Below are positions 16,309 through 23,491 of a DNA stretch of 64,000 nt, in pieces (the stretch's first letter is position 1; every line of letters begins with the position of its first letter). The notes beneath the pieces were generated by a model. It worked only from the letters and a program-made list of their open reading frames with translations, did not search any database and was not told where the DNA came from. The stretch is from Streptomyces hilarionis (lineage in GTDB: Bacteria; Actinomycetota; Actinomycetes; Streptomycetales; Streptomycetaceae): contig NZ_JAHHIT010000004.1 in NCBI RefSeq assembly GCF_024539675.1, positions 79,240-143,239 of the forward strand, in the 5' to 3' direction. Made by a program: the position numbers and the translations under genes.

Positions 16309-16718
16309 AGACGCTGTTCGTGTCCTACCGGGTCACCGACCTGGACCGCTCGCTCGCCTTCTACACCGCGCTGGGCTACGTCGAAGTGGGCAGGGTCCAG
16401 GGCGGCGAGGCGGGTCACCTCGTGATCCTCGGGTTCCCCGACGAGCCGGCGGCCTCGCTCGAACTGGTCCACCGCCCCTCCGCCGGACGCGTCGACGTGG
16501 GCACCGGCTTCGACCACCTCGCGATCCAGGTGGACACGCTGGCCGCCACCCTGGAGCGGCTGGCCGGGGCCGGTCTGGAACCGGGACCCGTCGCGTACCC
16601 GGGCGGCCCCCGCGGCCCCAAGACGTCGTGGCTCACCGACCCGGACGGCTACCGGATCGAGCTGGTGCAGTGGCCGCCCGGACACCCCGACGGCATCACC
16701 GACGCGGACTTCTCCTGA
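16305..16718 (+). CDS. VOC family (glyoxalase/bleomycin resistance fold) protein
   Basis: The 137-residue product has paired beta-alpha-beta-beta-beta modules: YRVTDLDRSLAFYTALGY, LELVHRP, FDHLAIQVDTLAATLERL and the C-terminal DPDGYRIELVQW that provides a metal-binding Glu. This resembles glyoxalase I more than drug-binding members, since His and Glu ligands appear conserved. GTG at 16305 overlaps the upstream reductase stop. Likely co-transcribed detoxification pair; substrate unknown. Confidence 0.82.
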   Translation: MKTLFVSYRVTDLDRSLAFYTALGYVEVGRVQGGEAGHLVILGFPDEPAASLELVHRPSAGRVDVGTGFDHLAIQVDTLAATLERLAGAGLEPGPVAYPGGPRGPKTSWLTDPDGYRIELVQWPPGHPDGITDADFS

Positions 16719-16799
16719 CCGCTTCCGCCGTCGCCGCACGTGATCGAGGGAACCCGGGGCCGCGCACAGCGCTCTCACCGTGTGAAGGGGGAGCCTCGG

Positions 16800-17399
16800 A
16801 TGAAGAAGACCATGATGCGGCGGGCGTCGGCGGCGCTGCTGCTCGCCTGCTGCTGTCTGCCGCTCACCGCCTGCGGCACGGAACACCCGGGGGCCCGGGC
16901 GGGGGCCGGGGCGGGACAGGGATCGTCCACGACGGACGGGACCAGCGACGACGACCAGGGATCCCTGCCCGACACCACGACCGACGACCAGGGCACACTC
17001 CCCGACACCACGACCGACGACCAGGGGACCCTCCCGGACACCACCTCCGACGATCAGGGCACTCTCCCGGACACCACCACGGACGATCAGGGGAGCGAGC
17101 CGGCGAACGGTCCGCACCGCTGGTTCCCCATGCTCCGCGAATTCCGCGCCTACCTCGCCACGGACGCCTCGGCGGCGGATTCCGCCATCGCCTCCCACGT
17201 GACGAGCGTCCGTGTCCGTGTGCCCGCGGGCGGCGCCCGCAGCGAGGCCGTCGTGCGGGTCGACTACGGCGTGGGCGAGGAGGAACGGGCCGACCGCGCC
17301 GCCGCCGTGTTCGCCCACTGGCGCGAAGCCGTCTACGGCGACCACGGCCACGTCGAGGTACTCGGCCCGGCCAAGACCACCGCCGAGAAGAACTGGTGA
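16800..17399 (+). CDS. Lipoprotein with five 11-residue tandem repeats
   Basis: A 199-residue predicted lipoprotein. The signal MKKTMMRRASAALLLACC leads to lipobox LTAC (Cys near residue 25). Residues about 49-103 are five copies of an acidic 11-residue unit of the form TTDDQGTLPDT, an extended spacer. The C-terminal ~95 residues form a compact domain (HRWFPMLREFRAYLATD, VRVDYGVGEEERADRAAAVFAHWREAVYG) that I do not recognise beyond orphan actinobacterial lipoproteins. The start at 16800 is chosen for the signal peptide and the GGGGGAGCC upstream. Surface-anchored, role unknown. Confidence 0.7.
   Translation: MKKTMMRRASAALLLACCCLPLTACGTEHPGARAGAGAGQGSSTTDGTSDDDQGSLPDTTTDDQGTLPDTTTDDQGTLPDTTSDDQGTLPDTTTDDQGSEPANGPHRWFPMLREFRAYLATDASAADSAIASHVTSVRVRVPAGGARSEAVVRVDYGVGEEERADRAAAVFAHWREAVYGDHGHVEVLGPAKTTAEKNW
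16944..17108 (+). repeat. Five tandem 33-bp coding repeats
   Basis: Five in-frame copies of a 33-base unit (GACGACCAGGG... core) encode the 11-residue acidic repeat of the lipoprotein. Copies 2-4 are nearly identical at protein level while third codon positions vary, so the array is under coding constraint but could expand or contract. Confidence 0.8.
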
Positions 17400-17418
17400 C
17401 GGCCGTCGCGAGGCAGGG

Positions 17419-17823
17419 TCAGCGGGTTCTCCCGCTTCCGCGGCGAAGCACGATGAAGACCAGAAGGCCCGCGCAGAGGAGAACGACGCCGCCGGCGAGG
17501 AACGGGACCGGAGCGTACTCGTCGGTGCACGACTGTCCGTCGGCGGTCGTGCGGCAGACGTTCCCCGGACCGTCCCGGTTGAGGTGGGCGAGGTAGAAGA
17601 GGGGCACGGCGAGACCGGCCGACAGCCCCGCGACCGCGTTCCCCGGGCCCTTCCGCAGCAGGAGACCCGCCGCGACCGCGGCCGGCGGCAACAGGACGAC
17701 GCCGACCGACAGCAGCGCGGCGACTCCGGTCCCGGCGCACGCCCCCACCGCGAGCCAGGCCAGGAACCAGCCCCAGGCCCCGCCGCCTCGACCGGGCTCC
17801 CCGCCGGCCTCACGACCTTCCAT
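17419..17823 (-). CDS. Small integral membrane protein
   Basis: The 134-residue protein is not a recognised family. It has a Gly/Glu-rich N-terminus, then three or four hydrophobic helices (WGWFLAWLAVGACAGTGVAALL, VGVVLLPPAAVAAGLLL, AVAGLSAGLAVPLFYLAHL and a C-terminal FLAGGVVLLCAGLLVFIVL) ending in Arg-rich cytoplasmic residues. The loop before the last helix contains two cysteines (NVC, QSC), possibly a disulfide. The start ATG 17823 follows GAGGGGGT; longer readings run antisense to the deaminase leader. Converges with the lipoprotein gene with 19 bases between. Confidence 0.6.
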   Translation of the reverse strand: MEGREAGGEPGRGGGAWGWFLAWLAVGACAGTGVAALLSVGVVLLPPAAVAAGLLLRKGPGNAVAGLSAGLAVPLFYLAHLNRDGPGNVCRTTADGQSCTDEYAPVPFLAGGVVLLCAGLLVFIVLRRGSGRTR

Positions 17824-18022
17824 GCCCACCCCCTCGCCCCCGCGGCACGATGTCGGACGTCGACGACGACGGCGACTCCCAGCATGGCAGAACACCTGCG
17901 AGCAGACGACGGTCCGGAACAGGGCGCCCTCGGGACCCGGCCCCCTGCCGGAGGCGGAAATCGGGTTGCGCGTCCGCGTCCGGCCCGTCAGCGTCGCCGG
18001 AGAAACCACGAAGGCGGAGAAG

Positions 18023-18436
18023 ATGACCACGCAGACCCACCCGATCGACCACGAACTCGTCCAGGCCGCGGCGCACGTCGCCCGCACCCGCTGCCGGGGC
18101 GACAACCACACCATGGCCGCCGCGGCCCGCGCCCGGGACGGCCGGATCGTCACCGCGGTGAACGCCTACCACTTCACGGGAGGTCCCTGCGCCGAGCTGG
18201 TCCTCGTCGGCGCCGCTGCCGCGCAGGGGATCTACGAACTGGACACGATCGTCGCCGTGGGCGACCGCGACCGGGGCGTGGTGCCCCCCTGCGGCCGGTG
18301 CCGTCAGGTCCTCCTCGACTACTTTCCCGCCGTCAAGGTCATCGTCGGCGACCAGGACGGCGTCCGCACCGCGCTCATCTCCGAACTGCTGCCCGCGGGT
18401 TACGTCTGGGCCGACCACCAGCTCGACGTCGAATAG
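18023..18436 (+). CDS. Cytidine deaminase-fold protein, blasticidin-S deaminase-like
   Basis: A 137-residue zinc deaminase. The first zinc/catalytic motif is YHFTGGPCAELVLVG (Cys ligand and catalytic Glu) and the second VPPCGRCRQVLLD (two Cys ligands). Around these it shares with fungal blasticidin-S deaminase (BSD) the segments YHFTGGPCAELV, PCGRCRQVLLD and ELLPAGYVW, more than with ordinary cytidine deaminase. It probably deaminates a cytosine nucleoside, and a nucleoside antibiotic is a credible substrate. ATG 18023 follows GGCGGAGAAG; an in-frame extension from 17822 overlaps the membrane gene and looks non-coding. Stands alone, divergent from 17419-17823. Confidence 0.78.
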   Translation: MTTQTHPIDHELVQAAAHVARTRCRGDNHTMAAAARARDGRIVTAVNAYHFTGGPCAELVLVGAAAAQGIYELDTIVAVGDRDRGVVPPCGRCRQVLLDYFPAVKVIVGDQDGVRTALISELLPAGYVWADHQLDVE

Positions 18437-18490
18437 CGCCGAGCAGAACCGGGCAGCGCCGAGTAGGACCGGGCAGCGCCGGGAGGATCC
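18435..18490 (+). repeat. Short imperfect 20-bp tandem repeat
   Basis: AGCGCCGAGCAGAACCGGGC is followed immediately by a second copy with two changes and a third partial copy. The array fills the space between the convergent deaminase and DUF5825 genes. Probably neutral sequence. Confidence 0.5.
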
Positions 18491-18516
18491 GAGAGGGCAG
18501 GGGCAGGGGTCGGGGT

Positions 18517-19176
18517 TCACACGGCCATGGCTTCCTGAAGCCAGCGGGAGACCCGGTAGGGCAGCCACCACGCCAGCTCGCCGACGCGCAGGACGAGGTG
18601 CTCGGCCGTGAACTCCTCGAGCACGTCGGCCGGCACGTCGGTGTGGTGGGCGCCCGTGAGCAGCAGGTCGACGGCTTCGCGGTAGCGGGGTTCCTCGGCG
18701 GTGAAGCGACGCAGGTCGCCCCAGCGGCGGTCGCGGATCTGGAGGAAGCCCGGCCCCTGACGCCAGACCAGTTTGCACAGGTAGTGCCGGGTCCGCCAGG
18801 CGTGCAGCGCCTCCTCGGCGCCGTCGAGACCGGTGACGGTGCGGGGCGGTTGCAGGTGGGACAGCACCTTCCACTGGTGGGCGGACTCCCCGGGAGACAG
18901 TCGGAGGTCCCAGTCGACGGAGACGGCGCGCGCGGTGAGGTCGCGCACCAGGCACAGCCGCTCGACGACCCGCCGGTGCGACGCGGGATCGTCGTTGGAC
19001 AGGTCGACGACGGTGTCCAGTTCGGCATGGCGTACGCCCAGGTCCCACAGCCGGTCGACCTGCCGGGGCTGCGAGGTCACCGGGAGGGTTCCCAGCGACA
19101 TGCCCGGCAGGTCACGGGCCTGCGGATCGAGGTCGCGCCACGCTCGGACGGTGACATGCGGTGCGGTGGCTGTCAT
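18517..19176 (-). CDS. DUF5825 family protein, RiPP cluster partner
   Basis: A 219-residue cytoplasmic protein of the DUF5825 family, known to me only as a companion of RiPP-maturation radical SAM methyltransferases in actinobacteria; its role is not established. It is rich in Trp/Arg (VRAWRDLDPQ, SVDWDLRLSPGESAHQWKVLSHLQPP, ALHAWRTRHYLCKLVWRQGPGFLQIRDRR) and has no obvious catalytic motif, which would suit a peptide-binding or adaptor function (inference). It is the last gene of the minus-strand RiPP operon, 93 bases after the radical SAM stop. ATG at 19176. Confidence 0.72.
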   Translation of the reverse strand: MTATAPHVTVRAWRDLDPQARDLPGMSLGTLPVTSQPRQVDRLWDLGVRHAELDTVVDLSNDDPASHRRVVERLCLVRDLTARAVSVDWDLRLSPGESAHQWKVLSHLQPPRTVTGLDGAEEALHAWRTRHYLCKLVWRQGPGFLQIRDRRWGDLRRFTAEEPRYREAVDLLLTGAHHTDVPADVLEEFTAEHLVLRVGELAWWLPYRVSRWLQEAMAV

Positions 19177-19269
19177 GTGCGGTCCTTCGTCGGGGTCGCG
19201 AAGCCGGGCGGCCGTGCGGCCGGAGCCCGGCCGGAGGACGGGGGCGGGGCGGGGGAGGGGAAGCGGTGC

Positions 19270-21246
19270 TCAGGACGGTACGGGCGCCGGCTCGGCCGTG
19301 GCGCCGGCGTCGACGGCGCCGGTGGCTGCGACGGCGGCGTCGGCCTCATCGCGGGTGTGGGCGTGGCGCATGTAGTCCAGTCGCAGCAGGTCCTGGTTCA
19401 CGGCGGCGGGGGCGATGTGCACGTACTGGCCCGCGTCCGTGAACACGATGCCGTGCGCGACCCACTCCTTCAGCAGCGCCTCCACCTCGTGCGGCGTGCA
19501 CGGCGCCCCGTCGGCGGAGGCTGCGGCCGAGGTCAGCTTGCGGTGCAGGGCGACGACGGTGTGCGGCTGGTCCAGGAGGCGGAAGAGCGCGGTCTCCAGC
19601 GGGTCGGTGAGTTGCAGGGTCCGCCAGCCGAACGACGGCCTCCTGCTCACCAGCACGATCCGCTCGCCCAGGTCGGTATGGGTGAGGCGGGCGTCGGCGT
19701 GGTGCTTCTTCCAGGCGGCGATGCCGTCGTTGAGGAGGGTCACCGTGGGCTCGGTGATACCGCGCTCCGGCGCCTGGAACACGTAGGCCAGGTCGTGCAG
19801 TTCCGACTCGGGCAGGTCGTAGGTGAACAGGTAGTGCTCCTCCGGCCGTAGTCCGGTGAAGCCCAGTTCGGGGCGTTTGAAGTACGGGCTGAAGCGTTCG
19901 ATGGCGATGCGGGCGGACAGGTCGACCGGCGGGTTGAGGTGTTCCAGGGCCGGGAGTTGCCGGATGACGGGTTCGTAGTCCTCCGCGGTCTCGCCGGGAA
20001 AGCCGTGCAGGTAGTTCCACGACACCGACAGCCCGGTCTCCGCCGCGTCGCGCAGCATGCGCACGTTCTGGCAGCCGCTGACCCCCTTGTCCATCAGGTC
20101 GAGCACCCGGCTGTTGAGGCTCTCGATGCCCGGCTGGACGTAGATGAGCCCGGCGTCGGCCAGGACCTGGAGCTGGGGGCGCCGCATGTTCGCCTTGATC
20201 TCGATGTGCATGCGCAGGTCGTAGCCGCTGTCGATGATGCGGGGCAGCACGGTGGACAGGTAGCGCATGTCGAGGATGTTGTCGACGACGTACATGTCCA
20301 GCACGCGGTGCCGCTCCGCCAGGTCCATGATCTCCTGGTAGAACACGTCCGGGCTCTTGCTGCGGAACTGCATGAAGGAGCCGTTCAGGCCGCAGAAGGT
20401 GCAGTGGTGCTTCTCGCCCCACCAGCAGCCGCGCGCGCCCTCGACGACCAGCTTCGGCTCCACCCAGTTGCGCGCCACGGACGCCGCGAGACGTTCGAAG
20501 TAGCCGCTGTAGTCGGGCGGCAGGATCGCCGCGGGGGGCAACGGCCCGGTGGGCATGGGGTTGGCGGTGTGCTCCGACCGGGACGTGCGGTGACACAGGC
20601 CCGGGATCGAGGCCGCGGCGGCCGGGTCGTCGTCGCGCAGGGCGTTCAGCAGCCGGGGGAAGGCGTCCTCGCCCTCGCCGCGCACCACGTAGTCCACGAA
20701 CGGGAAGTTGCGGTGGACGGCGGCGCCCTGCTCGGCGTCGCAGTTGGCCCCGCCCATGACGGTGACGACGTGCGGGGCGAGGTGCTTGATCCGGCGGGCC
20801 GCGGCCAGGGCGGCCGTGTTCTGCTGGAAGGTGGAGGTGAACCCGACCACGTCGGGCTCCAGGTCCACGACGCGCTGGGCGATCTCCGCGACGAACTCCG
20901 GCACGACGCGGTGCAGTTCCCGGGTCATGCGCATCCGGGACCGGCGCAGCTTGGGCGTCATGGCCTCGACGAACTCCGAGTCCCGCCACTCCGGGTCGTC
21001 GTAGAGCGCCGAGGAGAACACCCAGTCCCCGCAGCCGAGGAAGTAGGAGGACAGGGCGTAGTAGTCGTAGTCCTCGGCCGTGAACTCGGTGCGACCGGTG
21101 ATCCAGTCGGTGAACTCCAGATTGGCGTGCAGCACCTCGCACGTGGCGTCCGGGACGTGTTCGTCGACGCTGCGTTTCAGGATGCCGAGCGCCAGTGAGG
21201 GCAGGTCCATCGGGGACCAGGGCATGTTGACGAGAAGAACGCGCAC
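19270..21246 (-). CDS. RiPP maturation B12-dependent radical SAM C-methyltransferase
   Basis: A 658-residue enzyme. Residues about 1-200 form a cobalamin-binding-like domain (RVLLVNMPW start, VVGFTSTFQQN, VTVMGGANCD, DYVVRGEGEDAF). The radical SAM cluster motif is C274-x7-C282-x2-C285 in GCWWGEKHHCTFCGLNG, the exact variant of the rSAM_ocin_1 (TIGR03975) family, and is followed by the SPASM-free barrel (GIESLNSRVLDLMDKG, NYLHGFPGET). Family members such as PoyB/PoyC add methyl groups to unactivated carbons of ribosomal peptides. The last ~130 residues probably contact peptide. GTG 21246 has GAGGAG seven bases upstream. It lies just downstream of the precursor gene, and a hairpin between them probably lowers its expression relative to the precursor. 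Confidence 0.9.
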   Translation of the reverse strand: MRVLLVNMPWSPMDLPSLALGILKRSVDEHVPDATCEVLHANLEFTDWITGRTEFTAEDYDYYALSSYFLGCGDWVFSSALYDDPEWRDSEFVEAMTPKLRRSRMRMTRELHRVVPEFVAEIAQRVVDLEPDVVGFTSTFQQNTAALAAARRIKHLAPHVVTVMGGANCDAEQGAAVHRNFPFVDYVVRGEGEDAFPRLLNALRDDDPAAAASIPGLCHRTSRSEHTANPMPTGPLPPAAILPPDYSGYFERLAASVARNWVEPKLVVEGARGCWWGEKHHCTFCGLNGSFMQFRSKSPDVFYQEIMDLAERHRVLDMYVVDNILDMRYLSTVLPRIIDSGYDLRMHIEIKANMRRPQLQVLADAGLIYVQPGIESLNSRVLDLMDKGVSGCQNVRMLRDAAETGLSVSWNYLHGFPGETAEDYEPVIRQLPALEHLNPPVDLSARIAIERFSPYFKRPELGFTGLRPEEHYLFTYDLPESELHDLAYVFQAPERGITEPTVTLLNDGIAAWKKHHADARLTHTDLGERIVLVSRRPSFGWRTLQLTDPLETALFRLLDQPHTVVALHRKLTSAAASADGAPCTPHEVEALLKEWVAHGIVFTDAGQYVHIAPAAVNQDLLRLDYMRHAHTRDEADAAVAATGAVDAGATAEPAPVPS

Positions 21247-21336
21247 GGTGGGCTCCTCGGAGCGCGGGCGGCTGGCGGGACGGGAGGCGGGACGGGCGCC
21301 GGGGAATCACGGGACGCGCGAAGCGCCCGGCGGGGA

Positions 21337-21377
21337 GCCCGGCCGGCCCGGCCCGGGTCGGACCGGGCCGGCCGGGC
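21337..21377 (-). terminator. Strong hairpin between RiPP precursor and radical SAM gene
   Basis: A perfect 15-bp GC stem (arms 21337-21351 and 21363-21377, 11-base loop) begins seven bases after the precursor stop codon. In RiPP operons such hairpins act as partial terminators or mRNA stabilisers that raise precursor levels above the enzymes. That function here is inference. Confidence 0.65.
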
Positions 21378-21383
21378 CGTGGG

Positions 21384-21506
21384 TCACTCCTCGTCGTCGC
21401 TCTCGGCGGCGTTGCGGAACGGGATCGTGATGGTGATGCCGATGCCCGGCTTCCGGTTCTCCTCGTCGCCCTCGAGCGGGTCGTTGTGGATGATGTCCTT
21501 CTGCAT
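21384..21506 (-). CDS. RiPP precursor peptide, 40 residues
   Basis: A 40-residue peptide encoded between the peptidase and radical SAM genes. The start is decided by AAGGAGGACGACC directly before ATG 21506, an excellent ribosome binding site; an upstream in-frame ATG adds eight basic residues. The N-terminal half (MQKDIIHNDPLEGDEEN) is acidic and leader-like. Residues 21-30 are GIGITITIPF, a hydrophobic beta-branched segment with Ile/Thr alternation, exactly the kind of side chain B12 radical SAM methyltransferases modify. Residues 31-40 (RNAAESDDEE) are again acidic, either a follower or part of the product. It has no Cys, and only two Thr and one Ser, arguing against lanthipeptide or sactipeptide chemistry. 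No product is known to me. Confidence 0.78.
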   Translation of the reverse strand: MQKDIIHNDPLEGDEENRKPGIGITITIPFRNAAESDDEE

Positions 21507-21583
21507 GGTCGTCCTCCTTCTCGGGTTCATGGCGTGTTCTTCGGGCGGGTGGTGCTGTGCACGACCCGGTCCCGCTGTGTGCA

Positions 21584-23491
21584 TCAGCGGGACCGGGGTC
21601 CTCCGGACGGTGCCGGAGGACGCGAGGGGGCGTCCGCCACCGGTGGGGGCAGACGCGAGTGCAGGAAGGTCAGGGAGCGGCGCAGCACCGCGACGTGCGC
21701 GGCGCCGTCGTAGCCGTCGTGTCCGGTGTCGAGCCACAGCTCCTCGTGCGCCACGCCCGCGGCGGTCAGCGCGGCGGCGTAGCTGCGGATCTGCTCGGGC
21801 GGGCACTTCACGTCCCGCTCCGCGCCGACGAGCAGCAGCGGCGCCCGGACCTGCGCCGCGAAGGTGAGCGGGGAGCTGCGGGAGTACCGGTCCGGCACCT
21901 CTTCCGGCGTGCCCCCGAACCAGCGGACGTCCAGGGCGCGCAGGGCCGGCGTGGTCAGCCGGTGGGCGCTCACCCAGTCGGCGACGGGCTTCACCGCGAT
22001 GCCCGCCTGCCAGGTCCGCGGGCGGGCGCCGAGCGCCAGGAGCACCAGGTACGCCCCCCAGGACACCCCCCACAGGGCGGTCGCCCGGTCGTCGGCGAGT
22101 CCGCGGCGGACGAGGTCGGCGCGCACGGCGGCCAGGTCGTCCACCTGGGCGTGGCCGACGTCCGTGCCGAACGCCCGCCGCCAGCGGGGGCCGTAGCCGG
22201 TCGAGCCGCGGTAGTTGACCCGCGCCACGGCGTATCCGGAGGCCACGAGCGAGTGCACGGTGGCGTCGTAGGCGTCCCGGTCGTGGTCCGCGGGTCCGCC
22301 GTGCACCAGGAACACGGTCGGCGGCGCGGCGCCGTCGGCAATCCGACCGGCGCCGGGACCGTCTCCGTTCGCCGCCTCTTCGGGCAGGCTGAGGAGGGTG
22401 TGGACGCGGCCGTGGGGCGTGGGGGTCCACAGCTCGGTGTGGTGACCGGGCACGTGGGGCAGGGGACCGGGCGCCGGGAGCGCGATCTCGTCGGTCGAGC
22501 GCAGCACGGGCGGGTGGGCGGTGTCGGTCCACAGGTAGTGCAGCCCCCCGCCGGGCCGCGCGGCCGCGTCGAGCAGGGTGCCCGCGGGGGTGGGGACGAC
22601 GCGGCGGGTGCGGTCGGGCAGGGACACCCGGTGCAGCAGCGACCGGCCGTGGCGCTCCTGCCGTACGAGCACTTCATCGGTGTCGGGGTACCAGGACGCG
22701 GTGATCTCCGTGTCGAACCGGCACCAGGAGTGGGTGACCAGACCGCGGTGCGCCGTCCACGTCGCCAGCTCGTAGCCGTCCCGCAGTTCGTGCACCAGCA
22801 GCAGTTCCCGGCGGCCCGGCCGCGGCGAGAAGCCCCGGCACCAGAACCGGCCGCCGGTTCCCGTGCGGGCGTCGGGCTCTTCGTGGTCCTCGCGGGCGTC
22901 GGGCGCTTCGTGGTCGTCGGAGCCGTCGCCGAGGCCGTCCGGGCCGGGCAGGGTGGCGAGCACCCGACCCGAGGCCGCCACGACGACGACGCTCGCGTCG
23001 CCGTCGGACACCGTGGCGAGGGCGAGGAGATCGCCCTCCGGTGTGATGCCCCCCAGCCGGGCCTGCCCGGCCGTGCGGAGCACCTCGCGCGGTGTCCGGC
23101 CACGCCGTCCCACCAGCAGACTCGTGCCCCCGTGCCGGGGCGCGAGCGCCGCGGCGACCGTTCCGTCGGCCGTCACCGCGAGCCCCCTGGGCGATCCCGC
23201 GGGCGCTCCCGGCAGACCGGGCAGTCGCCAGCCGCCGTCGAACGGCTCGAACCACCAGCGCCCGCGGCCGTCGGCGTCCTCGTCGAACCACCACACGTAC
23301 GCGTCGGCGTCGACGGCGTGGTGCACGGTGCCCTCGGGGCGGTCGGTGACCTGGCGCACGCTGCGGCTGGCCGCGTCCCACGTGAAGACCTCGCAGCGGC
23401 CGCCGGCGTCAGCCGTCAGCACCATGCGCCGGGCGTCGCTCGGGCACACTTCCGGCAGCGAGCCGACGAAGACCCTGAAGGCGTCACTCAT
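21584..23491 (-). CDS. Prolyl oligopeptidase (S9) family serine peptidase
   Basis: A 635-residue cytoplasmic peptidase. The first ~390 residues form a degenerate beta-propeller (repeated GDLLALATVSDG, ASWYPDTDEVLV and similar blades); the C-terminal alpha/beta-hydrolase domain has FLVHGGPADHDRD, the nucleophile elbow LWGVSWGAY (Ser), VGAERDVKCPPE (Asp) and DTGHDGYDG (His), a complete triad. The propeller gate limits substrates to short peptides, which fits a 40-residue RiPP precursor; it is probably the leader (or follower) protease of this cluster, by inference from position. ATG 23491 overlaps the MFS stop by eight bases, and the precursor starts 77 bases downstream. Confidence 0.85.
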   Translation of the reverse strand: MSDAFRVFVGSLPEVCPSDARRMVLTADAGGRCEVFTWDAASRSVRQVTDRPEGTVHHAVDADAYVWWFDEDADGRGRWWFEPFDGGWRLPGLPGAPAGSPRGLAVTADGTVAAALAPRHGGTSLLVGRRGRTPREVLRTAGQARLGGITPEGDLLALATVSDGDASVVVVAASGRVLATLPGPDGLGDGSDDHEAPDAREDHEEPDARTGTGGRFWCRGFSPRPGRRELLLVHELRDGYELATWTAHRGLVTHSWCRFDTEITASWYPDTDEVLVRQERHGRSLLHRVSLPDRTRRVVPTPAGTLLDAAARPGGGLHYLWTDTAHPPVLRSTDEIALPAPGPLPHVPGHHTELWTPTPHGRVHTLLSLPEEAANGDGPGAGRIADGAAPPTVFLVHGGPADHDRDAYDATVHSLVASGYAVARVNYRGSTGYGPRWRRAFGTDVGHAQVDDLAAVRADLVRRGLADDRATALWGVSWGAYLVLLALGARPRTWQAGIAVKPVADWVSAHRLTTPALRALDVRWFGGTPEEVPDRYSRSSPLTFAAQVRAPLLLVGAERDVKCPPEQIRSYAAALTAAGVAHEELWLDTGHDGYDGAAHVAVLRRSLTFLHSRLPPPVADAPSRPPAPSGGPRSR

